From: Brevibacterium spongiae
GTDB taxonomy: Bacteria > Actinomycetota > Actinomycetes > Actinomycetales > Brevibacteriaceae
Reading direction: 5' to 3'
DNA length: 64,000 bases
Assembly (NCBI RefSeq): GCF_026168515.1
Contig: NZ_CP093443.1
Coordinates: 3,286,001-3,350,000, forward strand
The position numbers were made by a program, and so were the translations under genes. The notes beneath the pieces were generated by a model. The model did not search any database. It was not told the origin of the DNA and worked only from the letters and a program-made list of their open reading frames with translations. Positions 44,146 to 52,574 of the stretch are shown piece after piece (the stretch's first letter is position 1; every line of letters begins with the position of its first letter).

Positions 44146-45504
44146 ATGCTCACTCAGATCATCGCTCTGCTCATCTTCATCGCCCTCTTCGCAATCGGCG
44201 CGATCCGCGGCGTACAGATCGGCGTGCTCATGCTCGTCGGCGCGGCCGGCACCGGACTGCTGCTCGCCGATATGGCTGTCGAGGACATCGTCGCCGAATT
44301 CCCCTTGAGCATCATGGTCCTCCTCGCCGGAGTGACCTACTTCTTCGCGATCGCGCAGGAGAACGGGACCGTCGACAAGATCATCGACTGGGCGCTCGAA
44401 CGCGTCGGATCCTCGGCCGTGCTGCTGCCTGCGGTGTTCTTCCTCATCACCGGCGGCATCGCAGCGATGGGTGCACCGCTGGCAGGCCTGGTGATGATGC
44501 CCGTGGGCATGCAGGTCGCCCGCAAGTACGGGGTCGACTATGCGCTCATGGGTCTGGCCATCTGCTTCGCCATCGGCGCCGGCGGCTTCGCCCCGACCAG
44601 CCTCTACGGCATCGTCACGTACTCCACCGCTCATGATGCCGGAATCGACCTCTCACCGTTCCTGCTCTTCGGCATCGCTGTCGCCGTCTATCTGGTCATG
44701 CTCGTCGTCGCCTACTTCATGTACGGCCGGTCGCTGTTCTCGAAGCAGAAGGCGACCGTGCCCGAGATGGCCGACACCCGCGTCTCCCGCGGCTCCGCCT
44801 CGGCCTCGAGTGTCGCCTTCGGTGAAGACGACGAGGACGAAGCGCTCTTCGACTCCTCGAGCTCGGAGGCGAGTTCCGAGTCGACTCCGTTCACCTTCGT
44901 GCAGATCCTCACCGTCGTCTTCATGATCGGGCTCATCGGCACCGTCGTCGTCCTCGCCGCCATCGGCAAGGAACCGGACATCGGCCTGCTGTGCTTCATG
45001 TTCGGTGCGATCCTCTCCCTCGTCGATCCGAAGACCGGCAAGGCGGCGCTGCCGAAGATCGACTGGTCGACGGTGCTCCTCGTCGGCGGAATCATCACCT
45101 TCGTCGGGGTGCTGCAGAACATGGGCGCCGTCGACCTCCTCGGCGAAGGTGCCGAAGCGATCGGTTCGCCGCTCATCGCCGCGTTCGTCCTCTGCGTCGT
45201 CGGCGGACTCGTCTCCGCATTCGCATCGACCACAGGCATCCTCGCCGCGCTGGTGCCGCTGGCTCTGCCGCTCATCGCCGCCGGCGGAGTGCCGGGATGG
45301 GCGCTCATCGCGGCGCTGGGCGTGTGCTCGGCCGTCGTCGACGTGTCACCGTTCTCGACGTTGGGTGCCACGGTCGTCGCGACTGCCCCGGTCGAGGACA
45401 AGCCGCGTCTGACGCGCATCCTCGTGAAGTTCGGCATGTCGATGGTGATCATCGGGCCGGTCGCCCTCGTCGGCGGACTCGTCGTACCTGCGATGGTCTT
45501 CTGA
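44146..45504 (+). CDS. SLC13/MatC-type dicarboxylate permease
   Basis: The 452-residue product has about twelve membrane segments. The first 145 residues match the MatC N-terminal domain (FPLSIMVLLAGVTYFFAIAQENGTVDKIIDWALERVG, then GGIAAMGAPLAGLVMMPVG). The second half has TTGILAALVPLALPLI and VVDVSPFSTLGATVVATAP, the SLC13-type substrate loop. It probably imports malonate or another dicarboxylate. A loop at about 205-248 is Ser-rich and acidic (GEDDEDEALFDSSSSEASSE). The start is ATG at 44146 behind CGAGGA; the open frame to its left has no site. It is convergent with a GNAT gene through an unusual repeat at 45589-45680. Confidence 0.83.
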   Translation: MLTQIIALLIFIALFAIGAIRGVQIGVLMLVGAAGTGLLLADMAVEDIVAEFPLSIMVLLAGVTYFFAIAQENGTVDKIIDWALERVGSSAVLLPAVFFLITGGIAAMGAPLAGLVMMPVGMQVARKYGVDYALMGLAICFAIGAGGFAPTSLYGIVTYSTAHDAGIDLSPFLLFGIAVAVYLVMLVVAYFMYGRSLFSKQKATVPEMADTRVSRGSASASSVAFGEDDEDEALFDSSSSEASSESTPFTFVQILTVVFMIGLIGTVVVLAAIGKEPDIGLLCFMFGAILSLVDPKTGKAALPKIDWSTVLLVGGIITFVGVLQNMGAVDLLGEGAEAIGSPLIAAFVLCVVGGLVSAFASTTGILAALVPLALPLIAAGGVPGWALIAALGVCSAVVDVSPFSTLGATVVATAPVEDKPRLTRILVKFGMSMVIIGPVALVGGLVVPAMVF

Positions 45505-45588
45505 GGCACTTCAGTTCTGGGGATGCGCCGCCGGCCCGGCTCAGCGCGGGGCGGGCAGGGCGTCCGGCTCTTCGCCCGCCCGCTTGAT

Positions 45589-45680
45589 GCTCGAATATAG
45601 GTCGCCATCGGACACCCGAGCTCGAACATAGGTCAGCATCGGACACTTCTGCTCGTGGAAAGTATCCGATGCTGACCTAT
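45589..45680. repeat. Direct plus inverted repeat at a convergent gene junction
   Basis: A 27-base unit starting GCTCGAATATAGGTC occurs at 45589-45615 and, with four changes, at 45620-45646. A distal arm (TCCGATGCTGACCTAT, 45665-45680) is the exact complement of 16 bases in the second copy (45628-45643) and, extended to 45684, of 11 bases in the first. Two competing hairpins are possible. It lies between two convergent genes and could act as a two-way terminator. Confidence 0.75.
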
Positions 45681-45699
45681 ATTCACCCGCGTATGTGCG

Positions 45700-46287
45700 T
45701 CACCCCAGCGGTTTGGCGAGCAGCACGAATTCGAGATCGTCGACCTTCGGGACTCCGAAGCGTTCGTCACCGTAGGGGAAGGGTTCGACTTCGCCGGTGC
45801 GTTCGTAGCCGCGTCGTTCGTAGTAGGCGATGAGCTCGTCGCGCTTGTTGATCACGCTCATCCGCATCGTGTGGGCACTCCAGCGTTCGGCCACCCACGC
45901 CTCGGCGAGGTTGATCAGCGCCGATCCGACTCCCTTGCCCTGCCCCACCGGGGACACCGCGAGCACGCCGAGGTAGGCCTCTCCGTCGGTCGGCTGTCGC
46001 ACGTACACGCTGGCCACGGCCCTGCCCTGGCTGTCGCGGACGAGCAGAATCGTGGAGTCCGCCTCGGCGAGCATCTCCTCAGCCATCGGGACGTCGAGTC
46101 GCTGACCGCCGAGGATGTCCGCCTCGGTGGTCCATCCCTGCTTCGAGCCCTCCCCGCGGTAGGCCGAGGACACGAGCGCGACGTAGTCGGCGATGTCGGC
46201 GGGGGTGAGCTCGGTGACCTCGTACCCGGCCTCATGGAGGATCAGTTGGTGCGCATCGACCATGGTGACCGGGGTGGGTGAGGACAT
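45700..46287 (-). CDS. GNAT family N-acetyltransferase
   Basis: The 195-residue product has the GNAT fold: an N-terminal YEVTELTPADIADYVALVSSAYRGEG, the strand AYLGVLAVSPVGQGKGVGSALINLAEAWV with the acetyl-CoA loop QGKGVG near 118, and the C-terminal YYERRGYERTGEVEPFPYGDERFG. The substrate is unknown. The start is ATG at 46287 behind GAAGGAG. It is convergent with the MatC-like gene and divergent from the small acetyltransferase at 46510. Confidence 0.85.
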   Translation of the reverse strand: MSSPTPVTMVDAHQLILHEAGYEVTELTPADIADYVALVSSAYRGEGSKQGWTTEADILGGQRLDVPMAEEMLAEADSTILLVRDSQGRAVASVYVRQPTDGEAYLGVLAVSPVGQGKGVGSALINLAEAWVAERWSAHTMRMSVINKRDELIAYYERRGYERTGEVEPFPYGDERFGVPKVDDLEFVLLAKPLG

Positions 46288-46509
46288 GTGACCGACTCCT
46301 TCGCGAGCGTTTGGCTGAGATGCGGCCGGGCGGGCCGACCATTGCGTCATGTTTCAACAGGCTAATCGGTTTTTCGACTGCAGACCTATAGTGTCAGAGG
46401 TCAGGACGAATCGACGCCGATCGTCGATCATCGCAGCGTCGCCGGGCACCGCCCCAGCGCCGCCACCGCAACCACAGTGCCGCCGGCACGGACAATCGAG
46501 AGGAATGAC

Positions 46510-46836
46510 ATGGACATCGAGAGCTCCGGAGAGACCTTCACCATCGCCGAGGATGCGGCGGCCCACCGTTTCACCGTCTCCCATGACGGCAAGGTCATCG
46601 GCGTCGCCGACTACGTCGACCGCGAGACCGGACCCGATGACACCGCCGAGGGCACCGTGCGCACCTTCACCCACACCGTGGTCGAGCCCGAATGGGGCGG
46701 ACGCGGCCTGGCCGGCCACCTCGTGCGCTATGCCCTCGAGACCAGCGCCGAGGCGGGATTGAAGTTCCGCACCACATGCTCCTACGTGCACAACTTCCTA
46801 CAGAAGAACACGGAGTTCGACAAGCACGTCGCCTGA
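46510..46836 (+). CDS. Small GCN5-like acetyltransferase (YjdJ/NATD1 type)
   Basis: The 108-residue product is a minimal acetyltransferase: a beta sheet (HRFTVSHDGKVIGVADYVD), THTVVEPEWGGRGLAGHLVRYALE with the acetyl-CoA loop, and a C-terminal TCSYVHNFLQKN motif, where YVxxFLxxN is the mark of the YjdJ/NATD1 group. Function in bacteria is unknown. ATG at 46510 follows GAGAGGA. It ends ten bases before the convergent DUF2306 gene. Confidence 0.87.
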   Translation: MDIESSGETFTIAEDAAAHRFTVSHDGKVIGVADYVDRETGPDDTAEGTVRTFTHTVVEPEWGGRGLAGHLVRYALETSAEAGLKFRTTCSYVHNFLQKNTEFDKHVA

Positions 46837-46846
46837 GCGTTCGTCG

Positions 46847-47419
46847 TCACTTCACAGCGACCGGAGCGGAGTTCCCAGCGGCGGCCGGTGTCGACGGTTC
46901 ACTGTCGGCACCCTCGCTCGTGCGAGCCCCCTCGCTCGAGCGAGCCCTCTCGCTCGAGCGATCCTGCCCGGACACGAACCGCAGGACGAAGACCGCCCAC
47001 GCGGTGACGAGCAGGACGACCGCCGACACGAGCATCCACAGCAGCGCCGGATCGTGCACGGCCAGCTGCGGGATATCGCGACCGGGAACGGCCGCGGCGA
47101 AGATCCCCGCGGTCAGCGCGCCCAGATATGAGCCGACCATCATGCCGATATGGCGACGGACGTTGCCGCGACGGATGGCGATGACGCCGAGGGTCGTGGA
47201 GATGAACGTCCAGATCGCCAGCGCGTGGAATAGCGTGAACGCACCGGTGAGGGAGTAGATGAACATTCCGCTCACACACACGAAGTACATGAGGATGACC
47301 CAGGACCGGCCGATGAAACGGTGTTTGCGGTCCTTGGTGCGGCGGAGGATCTGAATCGGGCCCAGCAGAATGACACCCGAGGCGGCAATGGCGTGGATGG
47401 CGATGATCATCGTTGACAT
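46847..47419 (-). CDS. DUF2306 membrane protein
   Basis: The 190-residue product has five membrane segments with the DUF2306 pattern: IHAIAASGVILLGPIQILRRTKDRKHRFIGRSWVILMY and the RRGNVRRHIGMMVGSYLGAL segment. The C-terminal 35 residues carry a six-residue repeat (SSERAR, SSEGAR, TSEGAD) encoded by three 18-bp tandem copies (46911-46964). Function unknown. A clean promoter is visible: TTGCCG, 17 bases, TATCTT, six bases, ATG, so the transcript is leaderless. The MerR gene at 47576 is divergent and probably regulates it. Confidence 0.82.
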   Translation of the reverse strand: MSTMIIAIHAIAASGVILLGPIQILRRTKDRKHRFIGRSWVILMYFVCVSGMFIYSLTGAFTLFHALAIWTFISTTLGVIAIRRGNVRRHIGMMVGSYLGALTAGIFAAAVPGRDIPQLAVHDPALLWMLVSAVVLLVTAWAVFVLRFVSGQDRSSERARSSEGARTSEGADSEPSTPAAAGNSAPVAVK

Positions 47420-47425
47420 GCGATT

Positions 47426-47454
47426 AAGATAGTTCCACTAACCAACGACGGCAA
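47426..47454 (-). promoter_or_regulatory. Leaderless promoter of the DUF2306 gene
   Basis: On the minus strand TTGCCG (47449-47454) is followed after 17 bases by TATCTT (47426-47431), then six bases, then the ATG at 47419. The spacer contains a GTT/AAC dyad that a MerR protein could bind between the -35 and -10 elements. Confidence 0.6.
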
Positions 47455-47575
47455 CGTAGATAGCACGAGCCGCATCCACTATCCGATCCCACCCGCAGAG
47501 ACGGGGTTCTGATGCGAAGAGACACAGCGCCGATGAGACAGGACACGCGATGAAGCCGACACGACTGGACCAGCG

Positions 47576-48322
47576 ATGAAGCTCAGCGCCCTGGCCGCCG
47601 CCGCAGGAATCTCGACCGCGAGCATCAAGTTCTACATCCACGAGGGACTCCTCCCCGCGGGGCGGAAGAAGAACGCGACGACAGCGGTCTACGACGACGT
47701 TCACCTCCACCGACTCGAGCTCATCCGCTGGCTCCGTGATGAGCTGAGCACACCGATCTCTGACATCGCCGATCTCACCCGTGCGATCGGAGACGAGTCG
47801 CTGTCGACGATCGAGCTGATGGGGATCTGCCAGGAGTTCGCCCTGCGTGGGAATTCCGGGCTTCCCGCCTCGGCGCTGCGAGCACCCGGTTCACCTCCGT
47901 TCACCCTCAGATCCGGCACCGGCACCGAGGCGGCTCCGCGGTCGCCATCGGACCGTTTCGATGGGATCGTCTCCGAGGCTCTCGACCGGCTGGGCTGGCC
48001 GGATGAGGAATCCGCCGCCCGGAGTGCCCTGGCCAGAGTCCTCGAAATGGTCGATGCCGCCGGCTATCGCGTCAGCGTCGAATCGGTCGTTGATCAGTGC
48101 CGAGCCATCGCCTCGACGGCTGGAGACAACATCCGACCGATCGGCACCGAGCTCAGCCGCGACGAAGTCTGCCTCCGGGTCATTCGCGGCATCACAATGC
48201 ACAACCGGCAGCTCATCGCCACCAGCGCGCTAGCCCATGCGTCGCTGTCGATGATGGCCCGCGCAGCCGCAGGCGGTGACGACGCCGCGGTCGGAGAGCC
48301 CACCGACTCCCCCGGCCAGTAG
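47576..48322 (+). CDS. MerR family transcriptional regulator
   Basis: The 248-residue product starts with a MerR winged helix: LSALAAAAGISTASIKFYIHEGLLPAGRKKNATTAVYDDVHLHRLELIRWL (residues 3-53). A short dimerisation helix follows, then a long C-terminal region that looks helical and has no metal-binding cysteines, so it is a ligand-type rather than a metal-type MerR. A Pro/Thr-rich linker lies near 105-125. It is divergent from DUF2306, and together they form a regulator-target pair. The start ATG at 47576 has no clear ribosome site. Confidence 0.85.
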   Translation: MKLSALAAAAGISTASIKFYIHEGLLPAGRKKNATTAVYDDVHLHRLELIRWLRDELSTPISDIADLTRAIGDESLSTIELMGICQEFALRGNSGLPASALRAPGSPPFTLRSGTGTEAAPRSPSDRFDGIVSEALDRLGWPDEESAARSALARVLEMVDAAGYRVSVESVVDQCRAIASTAGDNIRPIGTELSRDEVCLRVIRGITMHNRQLIATSALAHASLSMMARAAAGGDDAAVGEPTDSPGQ

Positions 48323-48476
48323 GCAAACTCTGCAACATCCGCAGACCACGAAATCCGCAGAACACCGCGGCCCGAAGAGCACTAGACTGGAGGCGGCCGC
48401 GTTCCGAGACCGCTGCGGAGATCTCCTCACGCCGATCACGCGGCTCTGCTCTGACGACACTCAAGGAGGATGCGTC

Positions 48477-49934
48477 ATGGACATCACCCCGATCATCGAC
48501 AAGCTGGGCACCGGACTGTTCATCGGCGGCCAGTGGCGCAAGGCCGAGGGCGGCAAGACCCTCGAGGTCCGCAATCCCGCGACCGGCGAAGTCATCACCA
48601 CAGTGGCCGACGGCTCCGCCGCCGATGCCAACGAGGCCATCACTGTCGCCGGTGACACCCAGGCGGAGTGGGCCGCTACCTCCCCGCGCGAGCGCTCCGA
48701 GATCCTGCGCCGGACCTTCGAGCTGCTCAACGACCGTGCCGACGACATAGCCGCGGTCATGACCGCCGAGATGGGCAAGCCCTTCGCCGAATCCAAGGGC
48801 GAGGTCACCTACGGCGCCGAATTCTTCCGCTGGTTCTCCGAAGAGGCAGTGCGCATCGGGGGCGACTACTCGCAGTCACCCGACGGCAAGAACCGCATGC
48901 TCATCTCCCGTGAACCCGTCGGGCCCTGCATCCTCATCACCCCGTGGAACTTCCCCTTGGCCATGGGCGCACGCAAGATCGGCCCGGCCATCGCCGCCGG
49001 CTGCACCATGGTGTTCAAGCCTGCGAAGCTGACCCCGCTGACCTCGCTCATGCTCGTCGACGTCCTCGTCGAAGCCGGCCTTCCTGCCGGGGTGCTCAAC
49101 CTTGTCACCTCCGAGTCCGCGCGCCGCGTCGTGACTCCGTGGATGGAGTCCGGCATCGCCCGCAAGGTCACGTTCACCGGGTCCACCGAGGTCGGGGTGG
49201 GTTTGCTCAAGCAGGCCGCCGACACCGTTATGAAGACCTCCATGGAGCTCGGCGGCAACGCCCCGTTCGTCGTCTTCGCCGATGCCGACATCGACAAAGC
49301 CGTCGACGGCGCGGTTCTCGCGAAGATGCGCAACGGCGGTGAGGCCTGCACCGCCGCGAACCGCATGTTCGTCCACTCCTCGCTGGCCGAGGAGTTCTCC
49401 ACGAGGCTGGCCGAACGCATCGGCGCGATGAAGGTCGGCAACGGCCTCGACGACGGCACCGAGATGGGTCCGCTCGTCGACCAGGACGCCCTCGACAAGG
49501 TCGCGGGTCTCGTCGATGAGGCCGTGGCCAAGGGAGCGAAGGTCCTCACCGGAGGACATCGGATCGACGGTGACGGCTTCTTCTTTACCCCGACGGTGAT
49601 GACCGACATTCCCGATGACGCGGAGATCAGGACGACGGAGATCTTCGGCCCCGTGGCCCCGATCGTCACCTTCGACACGGACGAAGAGGGCATCGCCTTG
49701 GCCAACGAAACCGAGTTCGGCCTCGTCGGCTACCTGTTCAGCGAGAACATCGAACGCGCCCTCCGCCTTGCCGACAGGATGGAGGTCGGCATGGTCGGAC
49801 TCAACACCGGCCTCGTCTCGAACCCTGCGGCCCCGTTCGGCGGAGTGAAGATGTCCGGCCTCGGCCGTGAGGGCGGTCGCGTCGGCATCGACGAATACCT
49901 CGAGGTCAAGTACGTGGCCCTGCCCCGCGGCTGA
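48477..49934 (+). CDS. gabD: NAD-dependent succinate-semialdehyde dehydrogenase
   Basis: The 485-residue product is a complete aldehyde dehydrogenase of the GabD class: LFIGGQWRKAEGGKTLEVRNPATGEVI start, TPWNFPLAMGARKIGPAIAAGC near 155, the Glu base in MELGGNAPFVVFADADID near 256, the catalytic Cys in GGEACTAANRMFVH near 290, and the end GRVGIDEYLEVKYVAL. These fit succinate or glutarate semialdehyde dehydrogenases. ATG at 48477 follows AAGGAGGA. It is convergent with the alcohol dehydrogenase-MHS transporter pair and may act in the same catabolic route. The symbol is by class. Confidence 0.87.
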   Translation: MDITPIIDKLGTGLFIGGQWRKAEGGKTLEVRNPATGEVITTVADGSAADANEAITVAGDTQAEWAATSPRERSEILRRTFELLNDRADDIAAVMTAEMGKPFAESKGEVTYGAEFFRWFSEEAVRIGGDYSQSPDGKNRMLISREPVGPCILITPWNFPLAMGARKIGPAIAAGCTMVFKPAKLTPLTSLMLVDVLVEAGLPAGVLNLVTSESARRVVTPWMESGIARKVTFTGSTEVGVGLLKQAADTVMKTSMELGGNAPFVVFADADIDKAVDGAVLAKMRNGGEACTAANRMFVHSSLAEEFSTRLAERIGAMKVGNGLDDGTEMGPLVDQDALDKVAGLVDEAVAKGAKVLTGGHRIDGDGFFFTPTVMTDIPDDAEIRTTEIFGPVAPIVTFDTDEEGIALANETEFGLVGYLFSENIERALRLADRMEVGMVGLNTGLVSNPAAPFGGVKMSGLGREGGRVGIDEYLEVKYVALPRG

Positions 49935-49955
49935 CCGCCTCGGTTCCCGGGTCGG

Positions 49956-51053
49956 TCAGCCGCGCAGATCCACCCACTGCTTGACCCCGGGCCGGCGACT
50001 CCCACCGGCGCTCCCGGGCTGACGGGCACCACCGGCAACTGAGTCGATGCCACCGGAACGGGCGCCGAGGAGTTCGGGCACTTCATCGAGACTGCGTCCC
50101 GGTCCGACGATCGCCTCCGTCGGCAGCCTCTTCAGCAGTTCGACCGCGGTCGCCATGTCCTGCGGGTGTTCGTAGATGAACGAGCCCCGAATGTTCAGCT
50201 GCCGCTGGACGATATGGAAGCTCGACGCGCCGAGGTGGTGCTGATCTTCCCCGACGATCGTGACCTTCGCAAACGGCGCCAGATGGTCGACGACGGCGGC
50301 GAGTCCCTCCGGGACTCCCGCCGCATCGATGACGACCTCGGGAGCAGGGCTGCGCCCGGGGACGAAGGCCCGGGCCCCGAGTTCGGTCGCCAACTGCAGC
50401 CGGGCTGCGTCCGGCTCACTCACCCACGGTCGGTATCCGCGGTCGACGAGGATGAGGGTCGCCAGCAGTCCCTGCGCTCCGGCGCCGATGACGAGGACAT
50501 CTTCCCCTCCCCGCAGCTCGGTGCGGCGGATCGCCGCGGAAGCTACGGTCAGCGGTTCGGCGCAGACGGCGCGCTCGACGGGGATGCCGGCCGGCAGGCG
50601 GTGGCAGAATTCGCTGGGATGATCGACCACCTCGGCGAGGAATCCTGGTTGCGTGAGCACCCCGGCGCTCAGCCGGGATGCGCATGCCGAGGTCACGCCT
50701 CGGCGGCAGTACTCGCACTGCCCGCAGGTGATGTTCGGTTCGAGGGCGACCCCGTCACCGATCGCCCATCCCTCGACCCCGGGCCCCACCTCGGCGATCT
50801 CACCGATGCCTTCATGGCCGAGTCGCCACGGCAGCTCCGGAGGCGTCCTGGATCCCGCGGCGAGGCTGAGGTCAGTGCCGCAGATTCCCACCGCACGCAT
50901 CCGCACCCGCACCTGCCCAGCGGCAGGAGGTCCCTGCGGAGCAGGCCGGTCGACGACCTCGACGTGCCCGGCAGCGGTGATCTCAACCGACCGGATCGAC
51001 CGGACCGCCCCGGGAGACGAAACGGCGGCGGCGAAGGAGGCGCGGCGAACCAT
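49956..51053 (-). CDS. Zinc-dependent medium-chain alcohol dehydrogenase
   Basis: The 365-residue product has both zinc sites: catalytic Cys in VGICGTDLSL and His in LGHEGIGEI (about 55-80), and the structural lobe CGQCEYCRRGVTSAC near 108. The NAD-binding GAGAQGLLATL is near 192. It oxidises an alcohol or polyol; the form resembles threonine/sorbitol-type dehydrogenases. Its ATG overlaps the stop of the upstream transporter by one base (TGATG), so it is coupled to it. The C-terminal 30 residues are Gly/Arg-rich and may be a repeat-derived extension. IclR control of the pair is likely. Confidence 0.87.
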   Translation of the reverse strand: MVRRASFAAAVSSPGAVRSIRSVEITAAGHVEVVDRPAPQGPPAAGQVRVRMRAVGICGTDLSLAAGSRTPPELPWRLGHEGIGEIAEVGPGVEGWAIGDGVALEPNITCGQCEYCRRGVTSACASRLSAGVLTQPGFLAEVVDHPSEFCHRLPAGIPVERAVCAEPLTVASAAIRRTELRGGEDVLVIGAGAQGLLATLILVDRGYRPWVSEPDAARLQLATELGARAFVPGRSPAPEVVIDAAGVPEGLAAVVDHLAPFAKVTIVGEDQHHLGASSFHIVQRQLNIRGSFIYEHPQDMATAVELLKRLPTEAIVGPGRSLDEVPELLGARSGGIDSVAGGARQPGSAGGSRRPGVKQWVDLRG

Positions 51054-52417
51054 CAGGCGGTCACTGCCTGCGCGGATTCGGCGGTGCGACGTTCGGCGCG
51101 GCGGCCGATCTGCCATTTCCGGACCAGGCGCACGGCGATCCCGATCGAGATGAGGCAGCCGCCGCCGAGGTAGGCCGCCACGAGGTACCAGGTCCCGTTG
51201 CCGAGTCCGACGAGGAACGTCGCGATGAACGGAGTGAAGCCGCCGGCGATGGCACTGGCGAGCTGGTAGCCGACGCCGGCGCCGCTGTAGCGGAATTCGG
51301 GGCTGAACATCTCGGCGAACAGCGGCTGCTGGACGCTGACGACGGCATCGTGGGCGATGTTGATGAGCAGCACCGCGAAGATGACGATGCCGACGATGTT
51401 GCCGGCCTCGAGGAAGAGGAAGAACGGCACGGCGCTGATGAGGCCGATGACGCCGCCTGTGAGGTAGACCCGCAGCCGTCCGTAGCGGTCGGAGAGGTAG
51501 GCGAAGGCGGGGATCGTGATGATGCCGAGGCCGCCGACGAGGAGGGTGATGTTGAGCATGATCTGCCGGTCGAGGCCGAGCTGCTCGGTCGAGTACGACA
51601 GGGCGAAGGTCGTGACGATGTACATGGTCAGCAGCTCGATGAAGCGCAGTCCGACGATCTGGAAGATCTGTGCGGGGTAGCGTTTGAAGGCCTCCAAGAT
51701 CGGCAGCTTCGCGGTCTTGTCGGTCTTCGCGTTCTTCACACGCTCGAGGTACTCTTCGGATTCCTCGACGCCGGCGCGGATCCACAGCCCGACGAGGACG
51801 AGGACGGCGCTGAAGAAGAACGGGATGCGCCAGCCCCAGGCGAGGAACGCCTCGGCGGAGAAGTTGCTGCTGAGCAGGGCGACGAGCCCGGTGGCCAGCA
51901 GCAGTCCGAAGGAATAGCCGATCTGGACTCCGCTGGAGAAGAAGGCGCGCAGCTTCGGTGGTGCGCTCTCGACGGCCATGAGGGCGGCACCGCCCCATTC
52001 GCCCCCGACGGCGATGCCCTGGATGCAGCGCAGCAGCACGAGCAGGGCGGGAGCGAGCCAGCCGATGGACTGATAGGTCGGCAGGAATCCGATGAGCGCT
52101 GTGGCCACTCCCATGATCGTCATCGTCCAGACGAGCATGGACTTCCGGCCGAGGCGGTCGCCGAAGTGGCCGAAGATGATGCCGCCGAGCGGGCGGAAGA
52201 CGAATCCGACGCCGAAGGTTGCGAATGCCGCCAGGGTTCCGGCGTGGGAGCTGTAGTCGGGGAAGAACAGCTCGCCGAACACCAGTGCGGCGACGATTCC
52301 GTAGAGGAGGAAGTCGTACCATTCGACGACGGCGCCGATGAACGATCCCGCGGCGGCCCGTCTGGCCCGCTTGAGTTCCGCGGTGGCCCCCGGGCTTGTG
52401 TGTTCCGCTGCTGACAT
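51053..52417 (-). CDS. MHS-family MFS transporter
   Basis: The 454-residue product has twelve segments and the metabolite:H+ symporter pattern: GSFIGAVVEWYDFLLYG near 27, FRPLGGIIFGHFGDRLGRK near 80, and RCIQGIAVGGEWGGAALMAVE near 140. MHS members import organic acids, betaines or shikimate. ATG at 52417 is seven bases from AAGGGG; the ATG at 52423 is too close to that site. It is divergent from an IclR gene, with two tandem IclR-type dyads in between, and coupled to the alcohol dehydrogenase. Its substrate probably enters the dehydrogenase route. Confidence 0.9.
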   Translation of the reverse strand: MSAAEHTSPGATAELKRARRAAAGSFIGAVVEWYDFLLYGIVAALVFGELFFPDYSSHAGTLAAFATFGVGFVFRPLGGIIFGHFGDRLGRKSMLVWTMTIMGVATALIGFLPTYQSIGWLAPALLVLLRCIQGIAVGGEWGGAALMAVESAPPKLRAFFSSGVQIGYSFGLLLATGLVALLSSNFSAEAFLAWGWRIPFFFSAVLVLVGLWIRAGVEESEEYLERVKNAKTDKTAKLPILEAFKRYPAQIFQIVGLRFIELLTMYIVTTFALSYSTEQLGLDRQIMLNITLLVGGLGIITIPAFAYLSDRYGRLRVYLTGGVIGLISAVPFFLFLEAGNIVGIVIFAVLLINIAHDAVVSVQQPLFAEMFSPEFRYSGAGVGYQLASAIAGGFTPFIATFLVGLGNGTWYLVAAYLGGGCLISIGIAVRLVRKWQIGRRAERRTAESAQAVTA

Positions 52418-52500
52418 GGGCATTCCCCTTCGAATGGTGCCCCCGCGGTTCCTCCGCGATGAGGGCGTGTTCGTGCTTGTCGCAGATCACAGTACCACGA

Positions 52501-52536
52501 TGTGCGCTTTTTGCACACATGTACGCATAGCGCACA
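52501..52536. promoter_or_regulatory. Two tandem IclR-type operators
   Basis: TGTGCGCTTTTTGCACA (52501-52517) and TGTACGCATAGCGCACA (52520-52536) are two 17-base dyads, 19 bases centre to centre, with the shared form TGTGCGC-N3-GCGCACA. They lie between the divergent MHS transporter and IclR genes. IclR proteins bind such paired dyads as dimers of dimers. Confidence 0.7.
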
Positions 52537-52574
52537 ATGCACAGCGGTTCGGCTCTTCCCGATACCCTGGAACG

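Noticed and set aside
49956-52535. An open frame spanning the alcohol dehydrogenase and the transporter as one 859-residue fusion
   Set aside because: The first half is an Arg-rich out-of-frame reading of the MHS transporter. The dehydrogenase has its own ATG coupled to the transporter stop (TGATG).
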